A stretch of DNA of 64,000 nucleotides from Pseudomonas sp. B21-048 (lineage in GTDB: Bacteria > Pseudomonadota > Gammaproteobacteria > Pseudomonadales > Pseudomonadaceae). Each line of letters starts with the position of its first letter. The first letter of the stretch is position 1. A program made the position numbers and the translations under genes. The stretch lies in assembly GCF_024748615.1 (NCBI RefSeq), contig NZ_CP087168.1, positions 248,001 to 312,000 on the forward strand, written 5' to 3'. The notes beneath the pieces are model-generated. The model was not told the DNA's origin. It did no database searches and saw only the letters and a list, made by a program, of their open reading frames with translations. Positions 48,135 to 55,865 of this stretch are shown piece after piece.

Positions 48135-48421
48135 GTTTCCAGGTCGATCAATCCTTGCTCGTTCAGCTTAATGTGCAGCCGCCTGAGCATCAGGTCGAAC
48201 GTTCCTTGGTTACGCCAATCCCGAAACCGTTGGTAGACCGTTGACCAGGGCCCGAAGCGCTCGGGCATGTCGCGCCATGCGGCGCCTGAGCAAAGCACCC
48301 AGAGCACGCCATTGAGCATCAAACGATCATCGGCTCTCGGCCGACCATTGCGCCGGGGTTGTTCAAAGAGGTCAGCAACCAGCTCCCAGGCTGCATCGGG
48401 AATTTCGTACCGTTTCACCAT
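48041..48421 (-). CDS. Transposase OrfA of the IS5-family element
   Basis: 126 residues: YEIPDAAWELVADLFEQPRR, then RPRADDRLMLNGVLWVLCSG and WRDMPERFGPWSTVYQRFRD are the N-terminal DUF4096 domain of IS5 transposases. The frame ends shortly after the slippery run, where a -1 shift gives the full enzyme. Confidence 0.9.
   Translation of the reverse strand: MVKRYEIPDAAWELVADLFEQPRRNGRPRADDRLMLNGVLWVLCSGAAWRDMPERFGPWSTVYQRFRDWRNQGTFDLMLRRLHIKLNEQGLIDLETWMIDSTAARATRASSGAGKKGGLMNLQTMR
48073..48079 (-). promoter_or_regulatory. Programmed -1 frameshift site of the transposase
   Basis: AAAAAAG slippery heptamer at the orfA/orfB overlap. The two frames differ by -1 here, matching the mechanism known for IS427-type elements. 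Confidence 0.75.
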
Positions 48422-48610
48422 CGTGGCCTCCTGCCTTCGATGGGCGCGAACTTTACCGAATATCAGTGTTCAAGTGCGGTGACGGCGGTTTCAAAGGATT
48501 TCGTACAGAACCTAGTGGACCTCTTTTTGATTCCTGGCATTATTCGTGAGCATTCTGAAAAAATTCGACATGATGCCCGCCTTGAAGTAGCTCTAATCAA
48601 GGAAAACTAA

Positions 48611-49028
48611 AGTTCACCACCCAATCCGAATGAACCTCGGAGGCGCGGGTGGTGATACAGAGGCAATCCTTGCCCTACATACACAGCAAAGCCGCTCGAA
48701 GGCCGCTTCAATCCATCTGATCGCCCCAATAACGATCCGACTCCTGTCAGCGCCCGCCGGTGACTATCGATTTTGAGTACCGGCAACCTCAAATTCGGCC
48801 AACCTGGTCTGGCATGTCGAAGGCACTCATCTAGTCTTCTTCAGACAGAAAAAACCCGCACGATTTGAGCTTGCTGACTAAGTCAACCTAGGCTTGGCGG
48901 GTGTATTGGAGGAGCATTTTAGGTCGCAGGAGAAGGTCGTCAGAAATTGTAACGGGTAAATGTGCATGCAGATTTTGGCGCGGGGGAGTTAAGACGGTAT
49001 CTACAGGGGCTGTTTTTTTGGATGCCAC
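48611..49028. other. Intergenic region between the TM2 gene and tRNA-Thr
   Basis: About 420 bases with no recognisable gene. It contains several short inverted repeats but no firm element; probably the residual end of the island whose other end is marked at 44178. Confidence 0.45.
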
Positions 49029-49070
49029 AAACAACAAAGCCCTCGCATTTCTACGAGGGCTTCGTTTTGT
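49029..49070 (-). terminator. tRNA-Thr terminator (copy B)
   Basis: ACAAAGCCCTCG / CGAGGGCTTCGT stem just downstream of the tRNA-Thr 3' end on the minus strand. Near-identical to the copies at 42119 and 44178. Confidence 0.88.
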
Positions 49071-49071
49071 A

Positions 49072-49147
<76 letters not shown>

Positions 49148-49208
49148 GTGTTGGGCGACGATTATAGCGATTGGGTTGGTTCTGTAAACCCCTGAATTCA
49201 GACTATTT

Positions 49209-49650
49209 TTACGCAGGCTTCTGGTCAGGCGCGAAGCAAGGTTTTCTTGAGTTTCTGAATGGCTTTCCAGGCCCGGCTGTTTTGCATTGCAGCAGCTGCG
49301 CTTCGGCGCGTTGCAGGGCGGCGGCGAGGTGGTTTTCGGCGTCGGTGATGGGGTGGCTGAAGTTGTGGCCGCGGCAGAATTGGAATTCGTCCAGGTTGCA
49401 TGGCGGGATGTTGAAGGCGGGTTTGAGGGCCAAGTGCTCTTCAGCGAGGTAGTAGGTGTTGATGCCATCGAACAGGATGGACTGGTAGCCGGCGCCGGTG
49501 ACGAGGGTTTCCCAGGTCTGGTCGCGTTCCCATGGGGTTTCGATGAGGATGATCCATGGCCGCCATTGGGTGAAGTCCATGCCGCGCAGGACGGTTTCTT
49601 CGTGACCGTCGATTTTCAGAAAGTGGATGGGGCGGCGGTTATGTCGTTTT
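49209..49650 (-). pseudogene. FkbM-family methyltransferase, C-terminal remnant
   Basis: IHFLKIDGHEETVLRGMDFT and RPWIILIETPWERD match the C-terminal half of FkbM methyltransferases. The family's KIDVEGHE motif reads KIDGHEE here, so two residues are lost. The N-terminal AdoMet-binding part is absent upstream. A gene fragment next to tRNA-Thr, likely another acquisition or deletion scar. Confidence 0.6.
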
Positions 49651-49858
49651 GATGAAATGCTTATGCACAATGGATTAGGGGCGATGGTCTGTTCATTGCG
49701 ATTTTGTAGACTCGTTCTCATTTGTCTGCAAATACCTGTTTTACGGGTTTTTTATGGGTATGAACAAAAAATGACCAGCAACGTTTCGGGCGTAAAACGG
49801 CATGGATATTGGATCCACGATAATTCCATCAACAGAGTTATCCACAGACGATGACTGT

Positions 49859-51088
49859 TTAAGGACGTTCTGCCAGCAGCAGAAAATTGCGCGGCGTAAG
49901 GGGGGGGTTACAGAAAGTGCCAAGGCGAATGGCATAACCCTGCTCAGATAGGAAAAGCGCCCGATCAAGTACCAGCCAAAGCTCCAGCGGCCGTCGGAAA
50001 AGGCCTCGCAGCAGCTCCAGATTGCGCACTTCGGCCAATCGCAGCCAACCGGCGTCTTCCAGTACGGCCCAGTTTGGCGTGCCGACTGTGGATAAGTCTT
50101 TGAGTGCAGCCAGATCGCGGCAGTAATCGGCGAAAGGTTTGTCCAGCCAGGCGCTGGGCAGGGAAGGGGTCGGCAGGTATTCGTCGACGCCGCGCAGTTG
50201 TCGTTGCAGCAGGTCGAACGCCAGGCGCCGGGCCATGGAGATGTCGCGCTGGCGTCGGACGCGAGCGCCGGCGGTGACGGTTTCGCTCATCGGCAGCGCA
50301 AGATCATCGAGGGAAAGATGTAGGTCGGAGCGCTCAGCTGCGTAGGAAAGCGGCTGATAGGTGTTCAGACTGATCCGGTTGTAGCAACAGGGTGCGATGG
50401 CCAATTGTTTGCAACCGGCGGCGCTGGCGAGCTGGATCAGCCGCACGTGCAGATCGCCACAGGCGTGCAGCGCGACCGGCGTGTGATCGGCGTTCAATAA
50501 AGCGGCTGCGCCAGGCGCGAGTACATCCTGCTCGACATGCAGCGCGTGCAATTGATGACGCTTGCTGAGTGCTTGGCCGCTGGCGACTAGCGTTGGGTCG
50601 TACTCCAGGCATGTCAGTTGTTGCCCGGTTTGCAACAGGCGTCGTCCCAAATGGCCCTTGCCCGAACACCAATCCAGCCAATGCGTTGATGCATGAACAA
50701 ACTGTAAACAACTGGCGAACGCTTCGATCTGCTGCCATTTACGTCCCGGCACATCCACATTCAAGCGATGGCCTGCGGCTTCAAGCATGCGAGCTGGCAA
50801 TTCACCCACCGCGCTCAGTTCAGCAGACATCGCCGCCAATGAAGCAAACGGCTCCGGCGCATCGAGCAAGCAAGGTTGGTTATGACTGTTTTCCGCATCT
50901 TCCAGCGACCGCCCGCGTAGCCATCGAGCCAATTCCGGATAGGACATTTCCCAAGGCAAGTGCAGATGGGTAAACGGTCGAGGCTTCCACAATGCTTGAT
51001 GCTCGATCAGAAAAGCATCCAGCGCAGTGAAACGGGCGAGTAGGGCCTCGCCCGTCAGCACGCAGGAATCAGCGGCCTTGGCAGGCAT
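49859..51088 (-). CDS. SAM-dependent methyltransferase, Methyltransf_32/METTL25-like
   Basis: 409 residues. Motif I is FVHASTHWLDWCSGKGHLGR, followed by CLEYDPTLV and VALHACGDLH, then LAIAPCCYNRI, typical of the METTL25/RRNAD1 type of class I methyltransferase. Its start lies within the last 20 bases of the permease gene, so it is translated as the last gene of the transporter operon. Substrate unknown. Confidence 0.82.
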   Translation of the reverse strand: MPAKAADSCVLTGEALLARFTALDAFLIEHQALWKPRPFTHLHLPWEMSYPELARWLRGRSLEDAENSHNQPCLLDAPEPFASLAAMSAELSAVGELPARMLEAAGHRLNVDVPGRKWQQIEAFASCLQFVHASTHWLDWCSGKGHLGRRLLQTGQQLTCLEYDPTLVASGQALSKRHQLHALHVEQDVLAPGAAALLNADHTPVALHACGDLHVRLIQLASAAGCKQLAIAPCCYNRISLNTYQPLSYAAERSDLHLSLDDLALPMSETVTAGARVRRQRDISMARRLAFDLLQRQLRGVDEYLPTPSLPSAWLDKPFADYCRDLAALKDLSTVGTPNWAVLEDAGWLRLAEVRNLELLRGLFRRPLELWLVLDRALFLSEQGYAIRLGTFCNPPLTPRNFLLLAERP

Positions 51089-51758
51089 CGACGCGCAACC
51101 AGCGCTCCAGCAGCTTGAAACCGCGAACCAGCACGTACGCCATCAGCAGATAGAACATGCCCGCGGCGAAGAAAATCTCCACCGGCAGGTAGGTGCGGGC
51201 AATGATGGTGCGGGCCATGCCGGTCAGTTCCAGCAAGGTCACGGTACTGGCCAGGGCGCTGGCCTTGAGCATCAGGATTACTTCGTTGCTGTAGGCCGGC
51301 AGGCCGATGCGCGCCGCGCGCGGCAGCATGATGTAGAACAGCGCTTTGGCCCGGGACATGCCCAGCGCCCGCGCCGCTTCAATCTCGCCCGGTGGAATCG
51401 CCTGGATCGCGCCGCGCAGGATCTCGGCGATGTAGGCCGCAGTGTGCAGGGTCATGGTCACGGTGGCGCACCAGAACGGACTGCGCAGGTACGGCCACAT
51501 CGAGCTGTTACGCACCGCATCAAACTGCGCCAGGCCGTAGTAGACCAGGAACAGCTGAACCAGCAACGGTGTGCCACGGAAAAAGAAGATGTAGCCGTAG
51601 GGGAATGCCCGCACGTACCAGAGTCGCGACGAGCGGGCGATGCCCAGTGGAATCGCCAGCAACAACCCGGCGATCACGGCGATGGCCACCAGCTCCAGGG
51701 TCAGCGTTGCGCCTTGAGCCAGTTTCGGCAGCCATTTGATGATGACTTCCCAGTTCAT
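51069..51758 (-). CDS. Amino-acid ABC transporter permease (HisM type)
   Basis: 229 residues from the ATG at 51758, overlapping the hisQ-like stop by 4 bases; the frame is open further upstream but unsupported. Polar amino acid permease motif EILRGAIQAIPPGEIEAARA-LGMSRAKA is intact, with about five membrane segments. Pairs with the HisQ-type permease in the inner membrane. Substrate class is basic or polar amino acids, by the binding protein. Confidence 0.88.
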   Translation of the reverse strand: MNWEVIIKWLPKLAQGATLTLELVAIAVIAGLLLAIPLGIARSSRLWYVRAFPYGYIFFFRGTPLLVQLFLVYYGLAQFDAVRNSSMWPYLRSPFWCATVTMTLHTAAYIAEILRGAIQAIPPGEIEAARALGMSRAKALFYIMLPRAARIGLPAYSNEVILMLKASALASTVTLLELTGMARTIIARTYLPVEIFFAAGMFYLLMAYVLVRGFKLLERWLRVDACQGR

Positions 51759-52450
51759 TGGGCGCTCCTCGCGAAGCCGCGAGCGGCGCGTCGTTCCATA
51801 AAGTGCATGCCGGTCATGGCCAAGATGGTCAGGCCCAGGTACATGAACGCGGCCACCATATAGAAGGTGAACGGTTGCTTGGACACGGTCACGCCGATTT
51901 GTGCGTGACGCATGATTTCTTCCAGGCCGATGACGGAGACCAGCGCGGTGTCTTTCATCAGGATCATGAACAAGTTGCCCAGGCCCGGCAGGGCGATGCG
52001 CCACATCTGCGGCATGATCAGCCGGGTAAAGATGCGAAATTTCGACAGGCCCAAGGCCACGCCGGCCTCACGGTGACCTTTGGGGATCGCCAGAATCGCA
52101 CCGCGAAACACTTCCGTGGCGTAGGCGCCGAAGCACAGCCCCAGCGCAATCACGCCGGCGGCGAAGGCATTGAGTTCGAGGTCGGGGTTGCCGAAGAACT
52201 CGCCCAGGGCGCGCATCAGGTTGACCGTGCCGAAGTAGATCAGCAGCACCCAGAGCAATTCCGGGATGCCGCGAACCAGCGTCGAATAAGTACCGCCAAG
52301 CCATTGCAGCGGCTTGTACGGGGAAGTCTTGGCCAAGGCGCCGAGCAGACCGAGCACCAGCCCCAGGCACAGGGCCGAGAGTGCCAGTTTCACAGTCATC
52401 AGCGCACCAGCGGCGAGCGCCGGGCCGAATCCGTAGAGGTCGATAATCAT
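51755..52450 (-). CDS. Amino-acid ABC transporter permease (HisQ type)
   Basis: 231 residues, about five membrane segments; EAA loop EVFRGAILAIPKGHREAGVA-LGLSKFRI. Inner-membrane partner of the HisM-type permease. The intercistronic hairpin upstream may set its expression relative to the binding protein. Confidence 0.88.
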   Translation of the reverse strand: MIIDLYGFGPALAAGALMTVKLALSALCLGLVLGLLGALAKTSPYKPLQWLGGTYSTLVRGIPELLWVLLIYFGTVNLMRALGEFFGNPDLELNAFAAGVIALGLCFGAYATEVFRGAILAIPKGHREAGVALGLSKFRIFTRLIMPQMWRIALPGLGNLFMILMKDTALVSVIGLEEIMRHAQIGVTVSKQPFTFYMVAAFMYLGLTILAMTGMHFMERRAARGFARSAQ

Positions 52451-52486
52451 GGATTTCTTTTCAAATCGCGGCAGGCAATGCCAAAG

Positions 52487-52514
52487 ACTGGCGCCGTCAG
52501 CGAGCGGCGCCGGT
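52487..52514 (-). promoter_or_regulatory. Intercistronic hairpin between binding-protein and permease genes
   Basis: Arms ACTGGCGCCG / CGGCGCCGGT (9/10) with an 8-base loop, in the 78-base gap after the binding-protein gene. Such hairpins often protect the upstream mRNA so that the binding protein is made in excess (established for hisJ; inference here). Confidence 0.5.
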
Positions 52515-52528
52515 CAGGCAGGTCAGAA

Positions 52529-53275
52529 TCAATAGATGCTGAACGGGAAGTACTTGTCGTTGATCTTTTTGTAAGTGCCATCAGCGACAATTTCTTTCAG
52601 CGCGATGTTCAGCTTCTCGCGGATCGGGTCGTTCTTGCGAACAGCGATACCGATCTTGTCGCTTTCTTCCACCGGATCGCCTTTGAATTCATAAGCACGG
52701 CCGGCGTCGCTTTTCAGCCACTCATAGTTGACGTACTTGTCGGCGAGGATGCCGTCCAGACGACCCGAAGTCAGGTCCAGATAGGCGTTTTCCTGGGTGT
52801 CGTAGAGTTTGACTTCGACGCCTTCCATGTTGTCTTCCAACCAGGTGCCGGCGAGGGTCGCGCGTTGGGCGCCGATCACTTTGCCTTGCAGCGAAGCCTT
52901 GTCGGTTTTGAAATCGACGTCTTTCTTGGCGATGAACTGCAGCTTGTTGGAGTAGTACGGTTCGGTGAAGTCCACCGCTTGCTTGCGCTCGTCGGTGATC
53001 GACATCGAGGAGATCAGGAAATCGAATTTCTTGGCGTTCAGGGCCGGAATGATGCCGTCCCAGTCGGAGGTGACCACGGTGCACTCGACTTTCATCTTGG
53101 CGCACAGGGCCTCGCCGATATCTTTGTCGAAGCCGACGACATTGCCACTGGCATCTTTGTTGTTGAACGGCGGGTAGGCCGCTTCGATGCCCATCTTCAA
53201 GGTCTCGGCGGCGGCACCGGCGCTGAAGGCCAGGGTGGCGGCAGCGGCCAGGAAGATTTTTTTGTAGTTCTGCAT
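52529..53275 (-). CDS. Amino-acid ABC transporter periplasmic binding protein
   Basis: 248 residues with a signal peptide (MQNYKKIFLAAAATLAFSAG, cleavage after AGAAA). The SBP_bac_3 pattern MGIEAAYPPFNNKDASGNVV-GFDKDIGEAL and YYSNKLQFIAKK fits lysine/arginine/ornithine or histidine binding proteins. It lies 13 bases after the ATPase gene in the operon. Confidence 0.9.
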   Translation of the reverse strand: MQNYKKIFLAAAATLAFSAGAAAETLKMGIEAAYPPFNNKDASGNVVGFDKDIGEALCAKMKVECTVVTSDWDGIIPALNAKKFDFLISSMSITDERKQAVDFTEPYYSNKLQFIAKKDVDFKTDKASLQGKVIGAQRATLAGTWLEDNMEGVEVKLYDTQENAYLDLTSGRLDGILADKYVNYEWLKSDAGRAYEFKGDPVEESDKIGIAVRKNDPIREKLNIALKEIVADGTYKKINDKYFPFSIY

Positions 53276-53288
53276 GTGGGTAGCTCCG

Positions 53289-54062
53289 TTAGCGGTTGCT
53301 GGACATGAATTGTTTGCAGCGCGCCGAAAGTGGGTTTTCGAACACTTGCTGCGGCGATCCTTGTTCTTCTACCAGGCCTTGGTGGAGGAACACCACTTCG
53401 CTGGAAACCTGACGGGCGAAGCCCATTTCATGGGTCACGAGCAGCATGGTGCGGCCTTCTTCGGCCAATGCGCGGATGACATTAAGTACTTCCTGGACCA
53501 TTTCCGGGTCAAGGGCGGAAGTGGGCTCGTCGAACAGGATCACCTTGGGCTGCATTGCCAATGTGCGGGCGATGGCCGCGCGTTGCTGCTGGCCGCCGGA
53601 AAGTTGCGCCGGGTAGGCATGACGTTTGTCAGCGATGCCGACCTTGGCCAGCAAGGCTTCGGCGACTTCGATGGCCTCAGCCTTGCTTTGGCCGAGCACG
53701 CGGCGCGGGGCTTCGATGATGTTGTCGAGCACGCTCATGTGTGGCCAGAGATTAAAGTTTTGAAATACAAAACCGATCTCGCTGCGCAGGCGATTGATCT
53801 GCTTGCCATCGGCAGCGACCAGTTCGCCGTTCTTGGCAGCTTTGAGCTTGAGTTCTTCGCCGGCCACCAGGATCTGGCCCTGATGCGGGTTTTCCAACAG
53901 GTTGATGCAGCGCAGGAACGTGGACTTGCCGGAACCGGAGGAGCCCAGGATCGAGATCACGTCGCCGTCGCGGGCGGTCAGCGAGATGCCTTTGAGCACC
54001 TCAAGCTGTCCGTAGCGTTTGTGCAAGTTGCGGATTTCAAGCGCGGGCGTGGCCTCAGCCAT
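53289..54062 (-). CDS. Amino-acid ABC transporter ATP-binding protein (HisP type)
   Basis: 257 residues. Walker A GSSGSGKST, signature LSGGQQQRAAIARTLAM, Walker B VILFDEPTSALD and the H-loop LVTHEM are intact. First gene of the operon ATPase - binding protein - HisQ - HisM - methyltransferase. Confidence 0.92.
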   Translation of the reverse strand: MAEATPALEIRNLHKRYGQLEVLKGISLTARDGDVISILGSSGSGKSTFLRCINLLENPHQGQILVAGEELKLKAAKNGELVAADGKQINRLRSEIGFVFQNFNLWPHMSVLDNIIEAPRRVLGQSKAEAIEVAEALLAKVGIADKRHAYPAQLSGGQQQRAAIARTLAMQPKVILFDEPTSALDPEMVQEVLNVIRALAEEGRTMLLVTHEMGFARQVSSEVVFLHQGLVEEQGSPQQVFENPLSARCKQFMSSNR

Positions 54063-54350
54063 GTGCGTTCCTCATAGTGTTTTGCGCTCCTGCTGTTGGC
54101 GGCCTTCCTGGCGAGGCGGCCAAGCTAGCATAGCGTTCGAATGGCAGCCAACAGCGCTACGGACGGTAAACGGGTGGCCTGTGGCAGGTTGTCGCATCGG
54201 CACAGCAGACTGTCGCCCCATCAACAAACGAACAGCCGTTTGAAGAGGCTTTGGCGCGGCTGTCGGGTAAAAAAAGGCGCGATGTTGCCAGTTTTGGCGG
54301 GGTGTTGGAAGCGCTAACCGGACAAACGTTCCTGATCTGCACTTTTATAG
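54063..54350. other. Intergenic region, no gene recognised
   Basis: 288 bases upstream of the transporter operon and beyond the vapB remnant. A plus-strand frame reads EQPFEEALARLSGKKRRD-like sequence, which I could not assign to a family. Confidence 0.4.
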
Positions 54351-54587
54351 TTATGTGTGCTTTTTCACGGCCCTGACCGTCATGCTGTTCGACGACACCT
54401 CGCCAAAGTCTGCGCTCACCCCTTCACCGTCGAACCAGCTATCTCAGGCTTCTCCTGTCGAGGTGATGAGGCGAGCCCTGCCGATAGCGATAACATCGAC
54501 TCGCTTCATATCGTTGGGTATTGAGACGGCTTTGGGTAGGCGGACGGCCTGGCTTCGATTGCTCATAAAAAGAGTGGTGTGTTCCAG
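54351..54587 (-). pseudogene. VapB-type antitoxin pseudogene
   Basis: The minus strand reads EHTTLFMSNRSQAVRLPKAV...VDVIAIGRARLITSTGEA, the AbrB-like VapB N-terminus, then a TGA where family members have W (GEAWDSWFDGEGVS; here GEA-stop-DSWFDGEGVSADF). The start is CTG at 54585-54587, five bases after AGGAGG, where ATG is expected. The C-terminus is altered and no VapC toxin follows. So the start, an internal codon and the partner are all lost. Confidence 0.7.
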
Positions 54588-54690
54588 GGTGGCCTCCTGC
54601 TGACGCGATAGAAATTCGGCGGGATATTTCAATGGGATATACGTGGCGACTGATGAAGGATTGTGATGGTCACAACAGTTCATTGCTACG

Positions 54691-54730
54691 AAAAACGGCC
54701 GTTGTCAGCGATGATAAGCGGCCGTTTTTT
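54691..54730. terminator. Bidirectional terminator
   Basis: AAAAACGGCCG / CGGCCGTTTTT stem with a 17-base loop, ten bases past the end of the 54740 gene. A on one side and T on the other, so it can act in both directions. Confidence 0.85.
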
Positions 54731-54739
54731 GGAATGGCT

Positions 54740-55192
54740 TTACTCAGCCTTTTCGACCGGCAGGTCCAGCGACTGACGATAACTGTCCAGCGCATCGCCA
54801 AAGTCGGTGATGAACTGCGGATCGGTCAGCCAGGCCTGGGCGGCGTCGCGGTCCATGCCGTCGGCCCACATGCGGTAGTCGATCAGCATATCGGCGGCCA
54901 GGTGTGTGGCGGCCATGGCTTCGTTGTCGGCGTTTTCCATGTCCAGCAGTTCTGGATGGTCGCTGATGATCCCGGCGAGGTTCGACAGCAGGGTCAGCAG
55001 CATGCCGTTGCGGCTGGTGGCTTCGGCGTCGCGCATTTTGCTGAACATCGTCAGGGTGTATTCCGGGATCGGCTCGCCGATTTCGCCCAGGTCATCGTCC
55101 AGCGCGGCGGGTTTTCGGCCGTGGATATTGATTTGCCGGGCTTTGATCTTGGCGCGTTTGGCGCGTTTCTGTTGCTTGTTCAGGGAGGCCAT
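54740..55192 (-). CDS. Conserved hypothetical protein (tandem paralogue 1)
   Basis: 150 residues. The basic N-terminus (MASLNKQQKRAKRAKIKARQ) is followed by an acidic helical region with LLSNLAGIISDHPELLDMEN and WLTDPQFITDFGDALDSYR. Its upstream neighbour starts MASANKQNKRASRAKAKAKQ, so the two are homologous. Function unknown. Confidence 0.65.
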   Translation of the reverse strand: MASLNKQQKRAKRAKIKARQINIHGRKPAALDDDLGEIGEPIPEYTLTMFSKMRDAEATSRNGMLLTLLSNLAGIISDHPELLDMENADNEAMAATHLAADMLIDYRMWADGMDRDAAQAWLTDPQFITDFGDALDSYRQSLDLPVEKAE

Positions 55193-55198
55193 GGGAAC

Positions 55199-55615
55199 TC
55201 AGTTCGGTTTCTGTTGGTTTTGGGCTGCAATGACTTCGGACGCTGCCACGTAGTCAGCCTGGAAGGCCGGGGATTCGATCCACGCCAGGGCGCTGGCTTC
55301 GTCGGCTTCGGTGGACCATTGGCGATACTCGATCAGTGCAGCGATGATGAAGTCTGTCGCGGTTTCTTCGCCTTCCTGCTCCAGCACCAGCGCGAGCAAT
55401 GGGTGTTCCAGAAAAGCTGCGCACATCGCCTGTTGGCTGATCTTTGCCGCATCGATCATCTCTTTGAACAATTCGGTGAGGTCCACCGATTCGAAGTCGA
55501 TGCGATCGTCATTCGGGTCCAGCTCGACCGGCGCGGCGGCCCGCTGGGTGCGGTTCTGCTTGGCCTTGGCTTTGGCGCGTGAGGCGCGTTTGTTCTGTTT
55601 GTTGGCGGAGGCCAT
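55199..55615 (-). CDS. Conserved hypothetical protein (tandem paralogue 2)
   Basis: 138 residues from the ATG at 55615; the frame is open 11 codons further but without support. The lysine-rich N-terminus matches paralogue 1, as do the FLEHPLLALVLEQEGEETAT and WIESPAFQADYVAASEVI segments. Six bases separate it from paralogue 1: a tandem duplication within one operon. Function unknown. Confidence 0.65.
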   Translation of the reverse strand: MASANKQNKRASRAKAKAKQNRTQRAAAPVELDPNDDRIDFESVDLTELFKEMIDAAKISQQAMCAAFLEHPLLALVLEQEGEETATDFIIAALIEYRQWSTEADEASALAWIESPAFQADYVAASEVIAAQNQQKPN

Positions 55616-55865
55616 GGTGTCGTTCCGTAATTCGTTGAGAGGGCGCATCCATCAACTGCGTGGCATTCGCCGACCCAGGTGTGTCGAGGCATCGGTCTGC
55701 AGTCAGGACAATGCAATGGGCCATAGTGTGGCTTGGTATGCGCTGCGAAAAAAGGCGAAATGTCCGACTTCTTCTTCGCCGATGTTTTCAGGAGCGATTC
55801 GCAGGCGGGTATCTGTGCTGCCAGGGAAGTAGTCGAGCAGGCTTTTATGAATAATCCACCCGTAC

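Larger units (their letters stand above)
47571..48512 (-). mobile_element. IS5-family (IS427-like) insertion sequence
   Basis: 942 bp. Imperfect terminal inverted repeats GGCACTGTACGAAAAG (left) and GGTTCTGTACGAAATC (right, reverse complement). Target duplication TA at 47569-47570 and 48513-48514. It encodes a DDE transposase in two frames with an A6G slippery run, typical of the IS427 group. It appears recent, because the host gene frame is still intact around it. Confidence 0.9.
47355..48610 (+). pseudogene. TM2-domain membrane protein, interrupted by an IS element
   Basis: 5' part (47355-47570): N-terminal STGVAYLLWFFLGGFGGHRF, YLGKTGTAVAQLIITIVGFF, two membrane helices of the TM2 domain. 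3' part (48515-48610): VDLFLIPGIIREHSEKIR then HDARLEVALIKEN-stop. Removing 47571-48512 and one TA joins them in frame as GIWLLVDLFLIPGIIREH, exactly the family motif. The intact protein would be 103 residues. As it stands, a short truncated form may be made. Confidence 0.85.

Noticed and set aside
49838..49846. DnaA-box-like TTATCCACA
   Set aside because: A single box with no cluster of further boxes and no dnaA/dnaN/gyrB nearby; not evidence for an origin.
54200..54360. Plus-strand frame reading EQPFEEALARLSGKKRRD and onward
   Set aside because: No clear start, no family recognised, overlaps the vapB remnant.
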